Positions 27,269 to 36,652 of a stretch of DNA of 64,000 nucleotides are shown here, one piece after another. Under the pieces are notes generated by a model. That model was given only the letters and a program-made list of their open reading frames with translations. It had not been told where the DNA came from and ran no database searches. Each line of letters opens with the position of its first letter. Within the stretch, counting starts at the first letter, position 1. Source of the DNA: Sedimentitalea nanhaiensis DSM 24252 (GTDB taxonomy: Bacteria; Pseudomonadota; Alphaproteobacteria; Rhodobacterales; Rhodobacteraceae). The DNA is taken from assembly GCF_000473225.1 (NCBI RefSeq), contig NZ_KI421509.1, forward strand, positions 1,835,917-1,899,916, written 5' to 3'. A program made the translations under genes and the position numbers.

Positions 27269-27801
27269 GTGAGGTTCTGACCATCCCGGCGGGCGAAACG
27301 GGCAAGGTGCGCGTCTTTGCCCTGGACGTGCCACCCGAACAGGCCAGATTCCTCACCGAACCGGGGGCCGTCGAACAGATGCTGGACAGCGGGCCGCTGG
27401 CCGCCCCCCATGTCGAGGTTTTCCCGCTCAGCGATCTGGATGAGCTCGGCCTGACCGGTTATCTGATCGAAGGCTGCGGTATCCCCGCCGGGCAGATCAC
27501 ACCGGACCGCGCCCGGTTGCAGGCGCTGAAAGGCCATGTTCTGCTGATCTTCAGCGGTGCGTTTGGCGGTCGTGCGGCACAGGTGGTTCTTCCGAACACC
27601 GTACGTCCGGTCGCCACCTACAGCGCCACGCCGACGGATTGGCGGGCCGGCCCACCGATTTCCACCGACAGTGTCAAACTGCGCGCCGGACAGCTCCAAC
27701 CGCCCCGCGCCACCCGGGCGCGGGCGCGGCTGATCGGCGGCGGCATCTTTGCCCTATGCCTGGGGCTAATCGCCCTGGCAATCTATCTGGTGATGCGATG
27801 A
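27265..27801 (+). CDS. Membrane-anchored protein of unknown function in the pyrB operon
   Basis: A 178-residue protein I do not recognise. Residues 1-150 look soluble ([50 protein letters not shown]); a single hydrophobic helix near the C terminus ([18 protein letters not shown]) would anchor it in the inner membrane. It overlaps the pyrB stop and the next start by four bases each, so it is translated with pyrB, but nothing links it chemically to pyrimidines. Confidence 0.75.
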   Translation: MSEVLTIPAGETGKVRVFALDVPPEQARFLTEPGAVEQMLDSGPLAAPHVEVFPLSDLDELGLTGYLIEGCGIPAGQITPDRARLQALKGHVLLIFSGAFGGRAAQVVLPNTVRPVATYSATPTDWRAGPPISTDSVKLRAGQLQPPRATRARARLIGGGIFALCLGLIALAIYLVMR

Positions 27802-28187
27802 GCGATGTGCCGATCCGTTTTTCTGCTGACCGGCAGACCTATATCCAGAGCCATATCAAAATGTCCGCGCTGGCCATGGCCGGAGCAATGGGCGTGCTGT
27901 GGCTGATGGGGGATCCGAACATCTGGGTCGGCGCGGTCGCGGGGCTGGCTGCCATCGCCTTTCGCGGGTGGTTTCTGGCATCCGAACAGCTGGCACAGAC
28001 CTGGGAAATCCGGGACGGCGCGCTGATCGGCCCGATGCAACAGCGCATTGCGCTGGACCAGATCGTCAAGGTGCGCAGCATGGCCAGTTTCGTACAGGTT
28101 ATCACCCGGGGCGGCGACAAGCACCTGATCAAATACCAATCCGACCCCGCGGCCACGGTCGCGGCGATCCAAGGGGCCTGCCCATGA
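27798..28187 (+). CDS. Small membrane protein with PH-like domain, unknown function
   Basis: A 129-residue protein with two adjacent hydrophobic helices (about residues 20-60) and a C-terminal stretch (LAQTWEIRDGALIGPMQQRIALDQIVKVRSM...FVQVIT.GGDKHLIKY) that has the beta-strand pattern of bacterial PH domains. It starts at 27798 in an ATGA overlap with the preceding gene and overlaps the dihydroorotase-like gene by four bases. Confidence 0.75.
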   Translation: MSDVPIRFSADRQTYIQSHIKMSALAMAGAMGVLWLMGDPNIWVGAVAGLAAIAFRGWFLASEQLAQTWEIRDGALIGPMQQRIALDQIVKVRSMASFVQVITRGGDKHLIKYQSDPAATVAAIQGACP

Positions 28188-29497
28188 GTGTTCAGCTTTT
28201 CACCAACGCCCGCCTGATCGACCCCGAGGCAGGCCGCGAAAGTTACGGAAACCTTCTGGCAACGGACGGTCGCATTACCGAAATATTTCCAGAACACACT
28301 GAATTTGAACAAATGTTTCGCACGCGAAACATTTCTCTGGAAGCCGTTGAAATCATTGATTGCGAAAATCGCTGTCTGGCCCCCGGCATCGTCGATATCG
28401 GCGTCAAGGTCTGCGAGCCGGGCGATCGGCACAAGGAGAGCTATCGTTCCGCCGGATTGGCGGCGGCGGCGGGCGGAGTCACCACCCTGGTCACCCGCCC
28501 CGATACATCGCCCGCCATCGACACGCCGGAATCGCTTGAATTTGTCACCCGCCGCGCCAATGCCGCCGGGCCGGTGAACGTGCTCCCCATGGCCGCCCTG
28601 ACCAAGGGGCGGCAGGGTCGCGAAATGACCGAAATCGGGTTTCTGATGGACGCCGGAGCGGTGGCGTTCACCGATTGCGATCACGTCATCACCAATACCA
28701 AGGTATTTTCCCGCGCCCTGACCTATGCCCGCAGCCTGGGCGCGCTGATCATCGCCCATCCGCAGGATCCGGGCCTGTCGGATGGGGCCTGTGTCACCTC
28801 GGGCAAGTTCGCCTCGCTGCGCGGCCTGCCCGCCGTTTCGCCGATGGCCGAGCGTATGGGGCTGGATCGCGACATCGCGTTGCTGGAAATGACCGGCGCG
28901 CGCTATCACGCCGATCAGATCACCACCGCCCGCGCCCTGCCCGCGCTGGCCCGCGCCAAACGCAACGGGCTGGACATCACTGCCGGAGTCAGCATCCATC
29001 ACCTGACCCTGAACGAATTGGATGTCGCCGACTACCGCACCTTCTTCAAGGTCAAGCCGCCCCTGCGCGCAGAAGAAGACCGCATCGCGGTGATCGAGGC
29101 CCTGCGCGACGGGCTGATCGACATCATCAGCTCGATGCACACGCCGCAGGACGAGGAAAGCAAGCGCCTGCCCTATGAAGAGGCCGCCAGCGGCGCGGTG
29201 GCGCTGGAAACCCTGTTGCCTGCCGCCCTGCGGCTGGTGCATGCCGGGCACCTGGACCTGCCGACCCTGTTTGGCGCGCTGGCGCTGAACCCGGCACGGC
29301 GGCTGGGTCTGGATTGTGGTCGCCTGTCGCCCGGTGCGCCCGCCGATCTGGTGCTGTTTGACCCGGACGTTCCATTTGTGCTGGACCGCGCGATGCTGCA
29401 CAGCAAATCGCGCAACACACCGTTTGACGGAGCACGCATGCAGGGTAGGGTTCTGGCAACATTTGTCGCCGGAACCCCGGTCTATCGGAGAGCCTGA
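28184..29497 (+). CDS. Dihydroorotase-like protein lacking catalytic residues (PyrC'-type)
   Basis: A 437-residue member of the class I dihydroorotase family. The fold motifs are clear: CLAPGIVDIG...EPG, AAAGGVTTLVTRPDT, IHHLTLNELD and PYEEAASGAVALETLLP. However the metal-binding HxH is G73/K75 (DIGVKVCEPG), the substrate Arg is C77, and the catalytic Asp of the TDHAPH motif is M319 (SSMHTPQ). The protein should therefore be inactive. In Pseudomonas an inactive PyrC' assembles with PyrB, and the operon position suggests the same. A true dihydroorotase must be encoded elsewhere. The ATG at 28184 overlaps the previous stop. Confidence 0.88.
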   Translation: MSVQLFTNARLIDPEAGRESYGNLLATDGRITEIFPEHTEFEQMFRTRNISLEAVEIIDCENRCLAPGIVDIGVKVCEPGDRHKESYRSAGLAAAAGGVTTLVTRPDTSPAIDTPESLEFVTRRANAAGPVNVLPMAALTKGRQGREMTEIGFLMDAGAVAFTDCDHVITNTKVFSRALTYARSLGALIIAHPQDPGLSDGACVTSGKFASLRGLPAVSPMAERMGLDRDIALLEMTGARYHADQITTARALPALARAKRNGLDITAGVSIHHLTLNELDVADYRTFFKVKPPLRAEEDRIAVIEALRDGLIDIISSMHTPQDEESKRLPYEEAASGAVALETLLPAALRLVHAGHLDLPTLFGALALNPARRLGLDCGRLSPGAPADLVLFDPDVPFVLDRAMLHSKSRNTPFDGARMQGRVLATFVAGTPVYRRA

Positions 29498-30105
29498 TGC
29501 CCCCATTTGAAGCGTCGATTGCGCAGCTGATCCTTTGGGCCGGTCTCGGCTATGGGCTGGGCTCCGTGCCTTTTGGCCTGATCCTGGCCAGACTGATGGG
29601 GCTGGGCAATCTGCGCCAGATCGGTTCGGGCAACATCGGGGCCACCAACGTTCTGCGCACCGGCAACAAGTCGGCGGCGGCGCTGACCTTGTTGCTGGAT
29701 GGCGGCAAGGGGGCGGTGGCGGTCCTGCTCGCCCGCGCCTTTGCCACCGAAGACGCGGTGCAACTGGCGGCACTGGCCGCCTTTCTGGGACATTGCTATC
29801 CGGTCTGGCTGGGCTTTCGCGGCGGCAAGGGCGTGGCGACATTCTTAGGCCTCTGGCTGGCCCTGGCCTGGCCGGTCGGTCTGGCCTGTTGCGCCACATG
29901 GCTAGCCGCGGCAGCGCTGAGCCGCATTTCATCGATGGGTGCGCTGGCGGCCGCCGCAGCCTCCACCCTGTGGGCCCTGGCATTGGGATTTGGAACGACG
30001 ATGCTGTTGGGCATCGCTCTTACCTTGCTGGTGTTCTGGCGCCACCGCGCCAACATCGCCCGCATCCGTACAGGTACAGAACCCAGAATCGGCGCCTCTG
30101 GCTGA
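29497..30105 (+). CDS. plsY: Acyl-phosphate:glycerol-3-phosphate acyltransferase PlsY
   Basis: A 202-residue inner-membrane enzyme making lysophosphatidate in phospholipid synthesis. The three family motifs are present: LGSVPFGLILARL, RQIGSGNIGATNVLRTGNK and GHCYPVWLGFRGGKGVAT. Five to six TMs are predicted. The ATG overlaps the preceding TGA by one base (TGATG). Confidence 0.95.
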   Translation: MPPFEASIAQLILWAGLGYGLGSVPFGLILARLMGLGNLRQIGSGNIGATNVLRTGNKSAAALTLLLDGGKGAVAVLLARAFATEDAVQLAALAAFLGHCYPVWLGFRGGKGVATFLGLWLALAWPVGLACCATWLAAAALSRISSMGALAAAAASTLWALALGFGTTMLLGIALTLLVFWRHRANIARIRTGTEPRIGASG

Positions 30106-30137
30106 GATTTAAGAAACAGTTTCAACGCATTATGAAA

Positions 30138-30159
30138 GCTATCCCCAAATGGGTATAGC
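30138..30159. promoter_or_regulatory. 22-bp inverted repeat upstream of the haloperoxidase gene
   Basis: GCTATCCCCAAATGGGTATAGC is a near-perfect palindrome, lying 100-120 bases before the haloperoxidase ATG and 33 bases after plsY. No U-tract follows, so an operator is a better guess than a terminator. The rest of the 153-bp gap is AT-rich and ends in AAAGGACGG, the ribosome binding site. The regulator is unknown. Confidence 0.4.
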
Positions 30160-30258
30160 CGTGTTTCCACACGCGATTGTAATATGGCGTGATTAATCCT
30201 TGATGTTTTCGCATTCTGGCCGATGCCCGGCCGCTTACAGATTTGAAAGGACGGTATT

Positions 30259-32463
30259 ATGGCCACCGCACAATCCCTTGTCGCGCAATGGAACGAAATG
30301 TTACTGGAGGGGATCCGCTCGGCCGGTGCCAAACCCACTGAAACCACCTATCAGCTGCACCTGACCAGTTCCGCCGTCTATGACGCCTGGGCCGCATACG
30401 ATCCGGATGCATACGGCCACTACAGCGATCTGCAGCGCCCGGTGTCGGAACATGACATGGCGCACAAGGCCGAGGCCGTCAGCTATGCCGCCTATGCCAT
30501 GCTCAGCCACTTCTTTCCGGCCAAACAGGCCGAGTTTGACGCCTTCATGGATCAGCTGGGCTATGACATCTCGGTCAGCGGAACCGATCCGTCCACGGCG
30601 GCCGGGCTGGGCAACCTGGCGGCGCAGAATGTGCTGGCGGCGCGGGCCGACGATGGGTCGAATGCGGAAAACGGCTATGCCGACACCACCGGCTATACCC
30701 CGGTCAACAGCGCCGATCCCGACGATCCGAACGCGCCGGGCGGCGTCGATTTTGACCCCAACAGCTGGCAACCCCTGCGGGTGCCGACCGGTACGGCGGT
30801 CAACGAAAACGGCGTGCCGATCATCGATCCCGATGATCCGACCAGCTATACCGACCAGATTGCCCTGACCCCGCACTGGGGCGGTGTCGATCCCTTTGCC
30901 TTGGAGAGCGGCGATCAGTTTCGCCCTGTCGCCCCGCCGGAATTGGGTAATTTCGACACCTATGTGGACAGCGCGGGCAATGTGACCACCTATGATCAGG
31001 CCTGGCGCGATCAGTTCACCGAGGTCCTGCACGCCAGTGCCAACCTGACCACCGAGCAGAAGGTCATCGCCGAATACTGGGCTGACGGGCCGCGCACCGA
31101 ATCGCCTCCGGGGCACTGGAACCAGATCGCTCAGGACATCGCCCTGCGCGAAGGCCATGGCATCGACGAAGATGCCAAGCTGTTCTTTGCCGTGAACGCC
31201 GCCGTGTTCGATGCCGGGATCGCCACCTGGGAGGCCAAGTTCCACTATAATCTCATCCGCCCGCAATCGGCGATCCGGGATATGTATTTCGGGCAGCAGG
31301 TTCAGGCCTGGGGCGGCCCCGACATGGGCACCCAGACGATCATGGGCGAAGACTGGCAGCCCTATCAGAATGTAACGTTTGTCACCCCGCCTTTCCCGGA
31401 ATTCGTCTCGGGTCATTCCGCTTTTTCGATGGCGGCGGCGCGCACCATTGCGGCCTTTGTCGGGTCGGACCAGTTCTATGACGGCACCACGCTGGGGACC
31501 TACGATCTGGACGATGTCGCGGGCATCGACCTGCTGGGTCAGTATGTCGCCAACGAGCTGGCCTTTGAACAATGGCAGGATGTGGACCCCGTGGTGCTGC
31601 AATGGGAAACCCTGACCGAAGCCGCCGAAGAGGCCGGGATCAGCCGGATCTATGGCGGCATCCACATTCAGGACGGCAATCTGCGGTCGCTGGACCTGGG
31701 TGAACAGGTGGCGGCGCAGGCGCAGATGTACTGGCAGGCGTTGTTTACCCGTGGCGGCGATGACGTTCTGTACTGTGATCCGGCAGGGGGCTTGATGATC
31801 GCCGGGGCGGGCAACGATACGGTTCACGGGCGCGCCGGCATCGACCGGATCCAGGGCGGCAGCGGCAATGACTGGCTGAGCGGCGGGCGGTCCGCGGACA
31901 GCCTGGAGGGCGGTGCGGGCGCCGATGAACTGCGCGGAGGGCACGGCGACGACGATCTGACCGGTGGCGATGGCAATGACATGCTTCGGGGCGGCAGCGG
32001 CAACGACACGATCAGCGGGGGCAATGGCAAGGATACGCTGTACGGCGGGCACGGCGATGACCTGATCGACGGCGGCGACGGCAACGACATATTGATGGGG
32101 GGCGGTGGCCATGACGTGCTGATCGGAGGCGCCGGAGCCGACGAATTGTCGGGAAAACAGGGCAAGAACGTGCTGATCGGGGGCGAAGGCTGGGATATTC
32201 TGACGGGCGGTGTCGGCGAGGATTGCTTTGTCTTTCAGACTGATGACGGTTGGGGGGTCGATACGATCCGCCGGTTCGACACTGACCAGGATTGGCTGCT
32301 GCTGAAAGGGTTTGACGAGGGCGCTCAGCTCCAGACCATGAAATTCCAGGGGGCCACGGCGATCTTTGTCGATGGCAAGCAGATCGCAAAGATCAAGGGG
32401 CTGGATCCCGAAGATCTGATCGTCGGCGACACCGTCTTCTTTGACGACTCACCACTGGGATAG
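30259..32463 (+). CDS. Vanadium-dependent haloperoxidase with C-terminal RTX calcium-binding repeats
   Basis: A 734-residue two-part protein. Residues 1-500 carry the vanadate/acid-phosphatase active site: K327 and R334 ([10 protein letters not shown]), S384-G385-H386 (FVSGHSAFS), and R463 and H469 ([11 protein letters not shown]). The K-x6-R and R-x5-H spacings equal those of fungal vanadium chloroperoxidase. Residues about 512-655 hold roughly 14 glycine-rich GGxGxDxL nonapeptides, which bind calcium and signal type I secretion. No signal peptide is present, which suits that route; no ABC/HlyD secretion genes adjoin. It would oxidise halides with peroxide outside the cell; bromide versus chloride preference cannot be read from sequence. 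Confidence 0.9.
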   Translation: MATAQSLVAQWNEMLLEGIRSAGAKPTETTYQLHLTSSAVYDAWAAYDPDAYGHYSDLQRPVSEHDMAHKAEAVSYAAYAMLSHFFPAKQAEFDAFMDQLGYDISVSGTDPSTAAGLGNLAAQNVLAARADDGSNAENGYADTTGYTPVNSADPDDPNAPGGVDFDPNSWQPLRVPTGTAVNENGVPIIDPDDPTSYTDQIALTPHWGGVDPFALESGDQFRPVAPPELGNFDTYVDSAGNVTTYDQAWRDQFTEVLHASANLTTEQKVIAEYWADGPRTESPPGHWNQIAQDIALREGHGIDEDAKLFFAVNAAVFDAGIATWEAKFHYNLIRPQSAIRDMYFGQQVQAWGGPDMGTQTIMGEDWQPYQNVTFVTPPFPEFVSGHSAFSMAAARTIAAFVGSDQFYDGTTLGTYDLDDVAGIDLLGQYVANELAFEQWQDVDPVVLQWETLTEAAEEAGISRIYGGIHIQDGNLRSLDLGEQVAAQAQMYWQALFTRGGDDVLYCDPAGGLMIAGAGNDTVHGRAGIDRIQGGSGNDWLSGGRSADSLEGGAGADELRGGHGDDDLTGGDGNDMLRGGSGNDTISGGNGKDTLYGGHGDDLIDGGDGNDILMGGGGHDVLIGGAGADELSGKQGKNVLIGGEGWDILTGGVGEDCFVFQTDDGWGVDTIRRFDTDQDWLLLKGFDEGAQLQTMKFQGATAIFVDGKQIAKIKGLDPEDLIVGDTVFFDDSPLG

Positions 32464-32557
32464 CGCGAGCTGAGATCGGTTGTATTCGCCGGGCGACACG
32501 CATAGGCTGTGATCGACAGGATCGGCGCAACCCTTGCCGCCTGAAAAGGGCTGACGA

Positions 32558-32911
32558 ATGGACTTCAAAACCTCTGTAAGAACCTGCTTCAACAAATACG
32601 CCACGTTTTCGGGCCGTGCCGTTCGGCCGGAATACTGGTGGTTCGCGCTGTTCCTGTTGCTCTGCAGTCTGGCGGTGAATATCGTCGACTATTCGATCTT
32701 TGGCGACAGCACCCTGCAACCTTTGTCGTTGTTGTTTTCCCTGGCGGTTTTTCTGCCCAGCATCGCGGTCGGAGTTCGACGCCTGCACGACATCGACCGC
32801 ACCGGGTGGTGGATGCTGATCGGGCTGCTGCCGATTATCGGTTTTCTGGTCTTGCTCTACTTTTTCGTGCAACGCGGCACGGCGGGACCAAACCGATACG
32901 GCCCCGCCTGA
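32558..32911 (+). CDS. DUF805 family membrane protein
   Basis: A 117-residue inner-membrane protein. The start (FKTSVRTCFNKYATFSGRAVRPEYWWFALF), RRLHDIDRTGWWMLIGLLPIIG and GPNRYGP are the DUF805 pattern; three to four TMs. Function of the family is unknown. It is monocistronic between the haloperoxidase gene and the convergent gshA. Confidence 0.9.
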   Translation: MDFKTSVRTCFNKYATFSGRAVRPEYWWFALFLLLCSLAVNIVDYSIFGDSTLQPLSLLFSLAVFLPSIAVGVRRLHDIDRTGWWMLIGLLPIIGFLVLLYFFVQRGTAGPNRYGPA

Positions 32912-32933
32912 TCCGATTCCGCCCCTACGGAAG

Positions 32934-34304
32934 TCAGTAACTAAAGTCGCCGTAGATCCGGCTGAGATCGCCGTTCCAGTCATCGTTATAGTGATTCATC
33001 AGCTCGTCCGCCGGAACCTCGCCGCTGTCGATGCTCTCTTTCAGCGCGTTCAGGAAATGGGTTTCGTCGGGCACCATGCCACCGGCACCGGGACGCGCGC
33101 GCGCCCTTAGCCCGGCATCGGCAATCGCAACGACTTCGCGCGCCAGTTCGTGCATGTCGATCTTGCCGACCTTCGCCTGCAACGCCTGTTCGCTGGCCGC
33201 AACGCGCAGGGCCTCGCGGGTTTCGGCATCCCAGCCGCGCACCAGATCCCAGGCCGCATCCAGCGAGGCCTGATCATACATCAGTCCGACCCAGAACGCC
33301 GGAAGGGCACACAACCGCCGCCACGGGCCGCCATCGGCACCGCGCATTTCGATGAATTTCTTGATCCGCGCTTCGGGGAACAGGGTGGTCAGATGATCGG
33401 CCCAATCCGACAGGGTCGGCTTTTCGCCGGGCAACGCAGGAAGCTCTCCCTTGAGGAAATCGCGGAACGACTGCCCCAATGCATCGATATACTGTCCGTC
33501 GCGATAGACGAAATACATCGGCACATCCAAGGCATATTCGGCCCAGCGTTCGAAACCAAAGCCCTGCTCGAACACAAAGGGCACCGTGCCGGTACGATCC
33601 GCGTCCAGATCGCGCCAGACCCGGCTGCGCCAGCTTTTGTGGCCATTGGGCTTACCATCCAGAAAGGGTGAATTGGCGAACAGCGCCGTCGCCACCGGCT
33701 GCAACGCAATCGCCACCCGCAGTTTCTGCACCATATCCGCCTCGCTGGCGAAATCCAGGTTGACCTGAACCGTGCAGGTGCGGCGCATCATGGTCCGGCC
33801 CATGGTGCCGACCTTTTGCATATAGGCATCCATCAGCGCATAGCGGCCCTTGGGCATCAAGGGCATCTGATCATGGGTCCAGACCGGCGCGGCACCCAGC
33901 CCGATAAAGCCGACACCGACCTTGTCGGCCACGTCCTTGACCTCGCGCAGGTGCTCGTTCACCTCGTCACAGGTTTCATGGATGGTTTCCAGCGGCGCGC
34001 CAGACAGCTCCAGTTGTCCGCCCGGTTCCAGACTGACATTCGCGCCGTCTTTTTCCAACCCGATCAGATTGCCGGCCTCGGTCACCGGGGCCCAGCCATG
34101 CGCCTCGCGCAGGCCTTGCAATACGGCCCTGACCGACCGTTCCCCGTCATAAGGGATCGGCAGCAGCGTGTCCTTGCAATAGCCGAATTTCTCATGCTCG
34201 GTGCCGATGCGCCAGTCTTGTTTGGGCTTGCATCCTTCGGCCAGATACTCGGCCAGCTGTTCGTGCCGTTCAATCGGCCCACCGCCGGACTGGGGAATAG
34301 ACAT
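32934..34304 (-). CDS. gshA: Glutamate-cysteine ligase, plant/alphaproteobacterial type
   Basis: A 456-residue GCS2-family enzyme joining glutamate and cysteine in the first step of glutathione synthesis. IGTEHEKFGYCKDT, SLEPGGQLELSGAPLETIH, MRRTCTVQVNLDF, ANSPFLDGKPNG and FIEMRGADGGPWRRLCALPAFWVGLMYD match the plant-like class. The start ATG at 34304 precedes MSIPQSGGGPIER. It follows the rsmE and membrane protein genes on the same strand. Confidence 0.94.
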   Translation of the reverse strand: MSIPQSGGGPIERHEQLAEYLAEGCKPKQDWRIGTEHEKFGYCKDTLLPIPYDGERSVRAVLQGLREAHGWAPVTEAGNLIGLEKDGANVSLEPGGQLELSGAPLETIHETCDEVNEHLREVKDVADKVGVGFIGLGAAPVWTHDQMPLMPKGRYALMDAYMQKVGTMGRTMMRRTCTVQVNLDFASEADMVQKLRVAIALQPVATALFANSPFLDGKPNGHKSWRSRVWRDLDADRTGTVPFVFEQGFGFERWAEYALDVPMYFVYRDGQYIDALGQSFRDFLKGELPALPGEKPTLSDWADHLTTLFPEARIKKFIEMRGADGGPWRRLCALPAFWVGLMYDQASLDAAWDLVRGWDAETREALRVAASEQALQAKVGKIDMHELAREVVAIADAGLRARARPGAGGMVPDETHFLNALKESIDSGEVPADELMNHYNDDWNGDLSRIYGDFSY

Positions 34305-34366
34305 ACCTGAACTCCGCTGCTTTCAATCGCTGTGGCGTTGACACCTGCTGCGATTTCGGCGGGGTG

Positions 34367-34894
34367 TCAATGCAGCCTTTGATGTTCCGGCACAGGTGCT
34401 GCCCGCCGCCAGATCACCACCGGGTGAGCGGATCGGCCCTGCAACTGCGCCAGCATCCGTTCGGTGCGCAGGCCCGGCAACCCGGCAAAAACGTCGAACA
34501 GCGCATCGGCCCCCTCGGCATTGACCGGGATCGACAGGGTCGGTGCGCCGCGCTGCTCCAGCACCCAGTGATCCGGGTGCCCGGTCTGATCCAGCGTCAG
34601 GCGCGACAGTTCGGTCACCGCAGCCGATCCCCCGCCCAACGGGCCGAAATAGGTGATCTGTCCTTCGTCCACCTGCACCACGCCAAGCCCGCCGCCCTCG
34701 CCGCGAAATCGCGCGCGCTGCACACCGACCACGGCCAGCGCAGCCCCCGCAACCACCAAAGCCGCGCCGACCCAGGCCAACAACCCGCCCGGCCCGGCAA
34801 TCCACCACAGCCCCAACAGCGCCAGTGCCGTTGCGTACAGCACTTCGCGCCAGCGGCGGAGCGATGCCAGAACCTCGGGACGCACAAAGCTCAT
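34367..34894 (-). CDS. Membrane protein of unknown function between rsmE and gshA
   Basis: A 175-residue protein. Two hydrophobic helices (ATALALLGLWWIAGPGGLLAWV and ALVVAGAALAVVGV) are followed by a soluble C-terminal domain (VVQVDEGQITYFGPLGGG, LSRLTLDQTGHPDHWVLEQRG) that may be PH-like. No named family recognised. The ATG at 34894 overlaps the rsmE stop by four bases, so it is cotranslated with rsmE. Confidence 0.75.
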   Translation of the reverse strand: MSFVRPEVLASLRRWREVLYATALALLGLWWIAGPGGLLAWVGAALVVAGAALAVVGVQRARFRGEGGGLGVVQVDEGQITYFGPLGGGSAAVTELSRLTLDQTGHPDHWVLEQRGAPTLSIPVNAEGADALFDVFAGLPGLRTERMLAQLQGRSAHPVVIWRRAAPVPEHQRLH

Positions 34895-35616
34895 CGCCAG
34901 TCGCCCATCGCCTGCTGCCACAGCGTCATTGCCGCCACCGCCGCCGTATCGGCGCGCAGGATGCGTGGTCCCAGGCTGACGGTATGGGCAAAGTCCAGCC
35001 CCGCAAGACGCACCCGCTCGTCAGGGGAAAACCCGCCTTCGGGTCCGATCAGAATCGCCCAGGGCGCCCCGGCGGGGCCGCTTGTCAGGGCGGACGCCCG
35101 TCCGGCCTCGGCCTCGTCGCAGAACATCAGCTGCCGTCCGCCCTGCCAATCGGTCAACATCCGGTCCAGCCGAATCAGATCGCCCACCTCGGGCACATAA
35201 GTGCCGCCGCATTGCTCTGCGGCCTCGACGGCATGGGCCTGCAACCGGTCCTGGCGGATGCGTTCGGCGTTGGTGAAATCGGTCTGCACCGGCACGATCC
35301 GGGCCGCGCCCATCTCGGCCGCTTTCTCGACGATGAAATCGGTGCGCGCCTTCTTGATCGGGGCGAACAACAGCCACAGGTCGGGGGGCATTTGCAACGG
35401 GCGGCTCTGGTGCCGACAGATCAATGCCCCACCACGTTTTCCGGCCTCGGCCACCTCGGCCTGCCATTCGCCATCGCGCCCGTTGAACAACGCCACACCC
35501 CCGCCGACACCCAGGCGCATGACGCCGAACAGGTAATGCGCCTGTTCACGGGTCAAGGGAACCGATTGCCCCTGCCCCAACGGGTGTTCTACATACAGTC
35601 TGATCTTTGCGCTCAT
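34891..35616 (-). CDS. rsmE: 16S rRNA (uracil(1498)-N(3))-methyltransferase
   Basis: A 241-residue SPOUT-fold methyltransferase acting on U1498 of 16S rRNA. N-terminal PUA-like part, then EKAAEMGAARIVPVQTDFTNAER, AEQCGGTYVPEV and the SAM-binding knot ILIGPEGGFSPDER and SLGPRILRADTAAVAAM. Divergent from ubiA with a 12-base gap between start codons. Confidence 0.94.
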   Translation of the reverse strand: MSAKIRLYVEHPLGQGQSVPLTREQAHYLFGVMRLGVGGGVALFNGRDGEWQAEVAEAGKRGGALICRHQSRPLQMPPDLWLLFAPIKKARTDFIVEKAAEMGAARIVPVQTDFTNAERIRQDRLQAHAVEAAEQCGGTYVPEVGDLIRLDRMLTDWQGGRQLMFCDEAEAGRASALTSGPAGAPWAILIGPEGGFSPDERVRLAGLDFAHTVSLGPRILRADTAAVAAMTLWQQAMGDWR

Positions 35617-35628
35617 GAAGGCCTACAT

Positions 35629-36591
35629 ATGCAAGGCAATGCCCCAACACCAGACGGTCAGGTCGCCGATGCCGCATCCGGCAACTGGGTCGACCGCCGC
35701 GCCCCCGCCTTTGCCCGCCCCTATCTGCGCCTGTCGCGCGCCGACCGGCCCATCGGAACGTGGTTGTTGCTGCTGCCGTGCTGGTGGGGGCTGATGCTGG
35801 CGATGCTGGCAGATCAGTCGCTTGGCTGGCAGGATGCCTGGATCGCGCTGGGATGCGGAATGGGCGCATGGCTGATGCGCGGGGCCGGGTGCACCTGGAA
35901 CGACATCACCGACCGCGATATCGACGATAAGGTCGCGCGCACCCGGTCGCGGCCCATTCCTTCCGGGCAGGTCAGTGTCGCAGGTGCGGCGATCTGGATG
36001 TGTGTGCAGGCGCTGCTCGCCTTTTGCATCCTGCTGACCTTTAATCGCGCGGCCATTTCGCTGGGCGTTCTGTCGCTGTTGCTGGTCACGATCTATCCCT
36101 TTGCCAAGCGGTTTACTTGGTGGCCGCAGGTCTTTCTGGGCCTGGCTTTCAACTGGGGCGCGCTGCTGGCGTGGACCGCACATGCGGGCGAATTGCGCTG
36201 GCCCGCGGTGTTTCTGTATGTCGCAGGCATCAGCTGGACGCTGTTTTATGACACCATTTATGCCCATCAGGATACCGAGGACGACGCCCTGATCGGGGTC
36301 AAATCCACGGCCAGGTTGTTTGGTGCCAATACCGTGCACTGGCTGAAATATTTCCTGGTCGCAACCGTGACGCTGATGGCGGTGGCGGTGATCACGGCGC
36401 TGATGCCCGCCGCCTCGATCCTGGCGCTGGTTCTTGCGCTGGGGGGGCCTTGGGCGATGGGGTGGCATATGGCATGGCAGTTGCGCGGTTTCGATCACAC
36501 CGACCCGGATCGGATGCTGCATCTGTTCCGCCTGAATCGCGACACCGGCCTGATTCCGCTCATCTTCTTTGGGCTGGCCCTGTTCGCTTGA
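35629..36591 (+). CDS. ubiA: 4-hydroxybenzoate polyprenyltransferase
   Basis: A 320-residue inner-membrane enzyme that prenylates 4-hydroxybenzoate in ubiquinone synthesis. The first Asp-rich motif is NDITDRDIDDKVARTRSRP (near residue 90) and the second is DTIYAHQDTEDDALIGVKSTA (near 210); about eight TMs. The frame is open far upstream, but the ATG at 35629 has GAAGG seven bases ahead and gives the normal length. Divergent from rsmE. Confidence 0.94.
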   Translation: MQGNAPTPDGQVADAASGNWVDRRAPAFARPYLRLSRADRPIGTWLLLLPCWWGLMLAMLADQSLGWQDAWIALGCGMGAWLMRGAGCTWNDITDRDIDDKVARTRSRPIPSGQVSVAGAAIWMCVQALLAFCILLTFNRAAISLGVLSLLLVTIYPFAKRFTWWPQVFLGLAFNWGALLAWTAHAGELRWPAVFLYVAGISWTLFYDTIYAHQDTEDDALIGVKSTARLFGANTVHWLKYFLVATVTLMAVAVITALMPAASILALVLALGGPWAMGWHMAWQLRGFDHTDPDRMLHLFRLNRDTGLIPLIFFGLALFA

Positions 36592-36652
36592 TTGAACCCC
36601 GACGGCGACAAGGATAAGACAGCCATAATCCACAGGAGCGGCCCGACCACAG

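Noticed and set aside
27839-29983. Long open frame on the minus strand (over 700 codons) opposite the dihydroorotase-like and plsY genes
   Set aside because: It lies antisense to genes with clear family motifs, its translation is Arg/His/Gln/Pro-rich without domains, and it is a by-product of high GC content.
30301-32112. 600-codon minus-strand frame opposite the haloperoxidase gene
   Set aside because: Its Ile/Val/Ala-rich repeats are the complement of the RTX coding repeats, not an independent protein.
31790-32240. Regular short repeats that might suggest a CRISPR array
   Set aside because: They are in-frame degenerate GGxGxDxL codons of RTX nonapeptides with no unique spacers.
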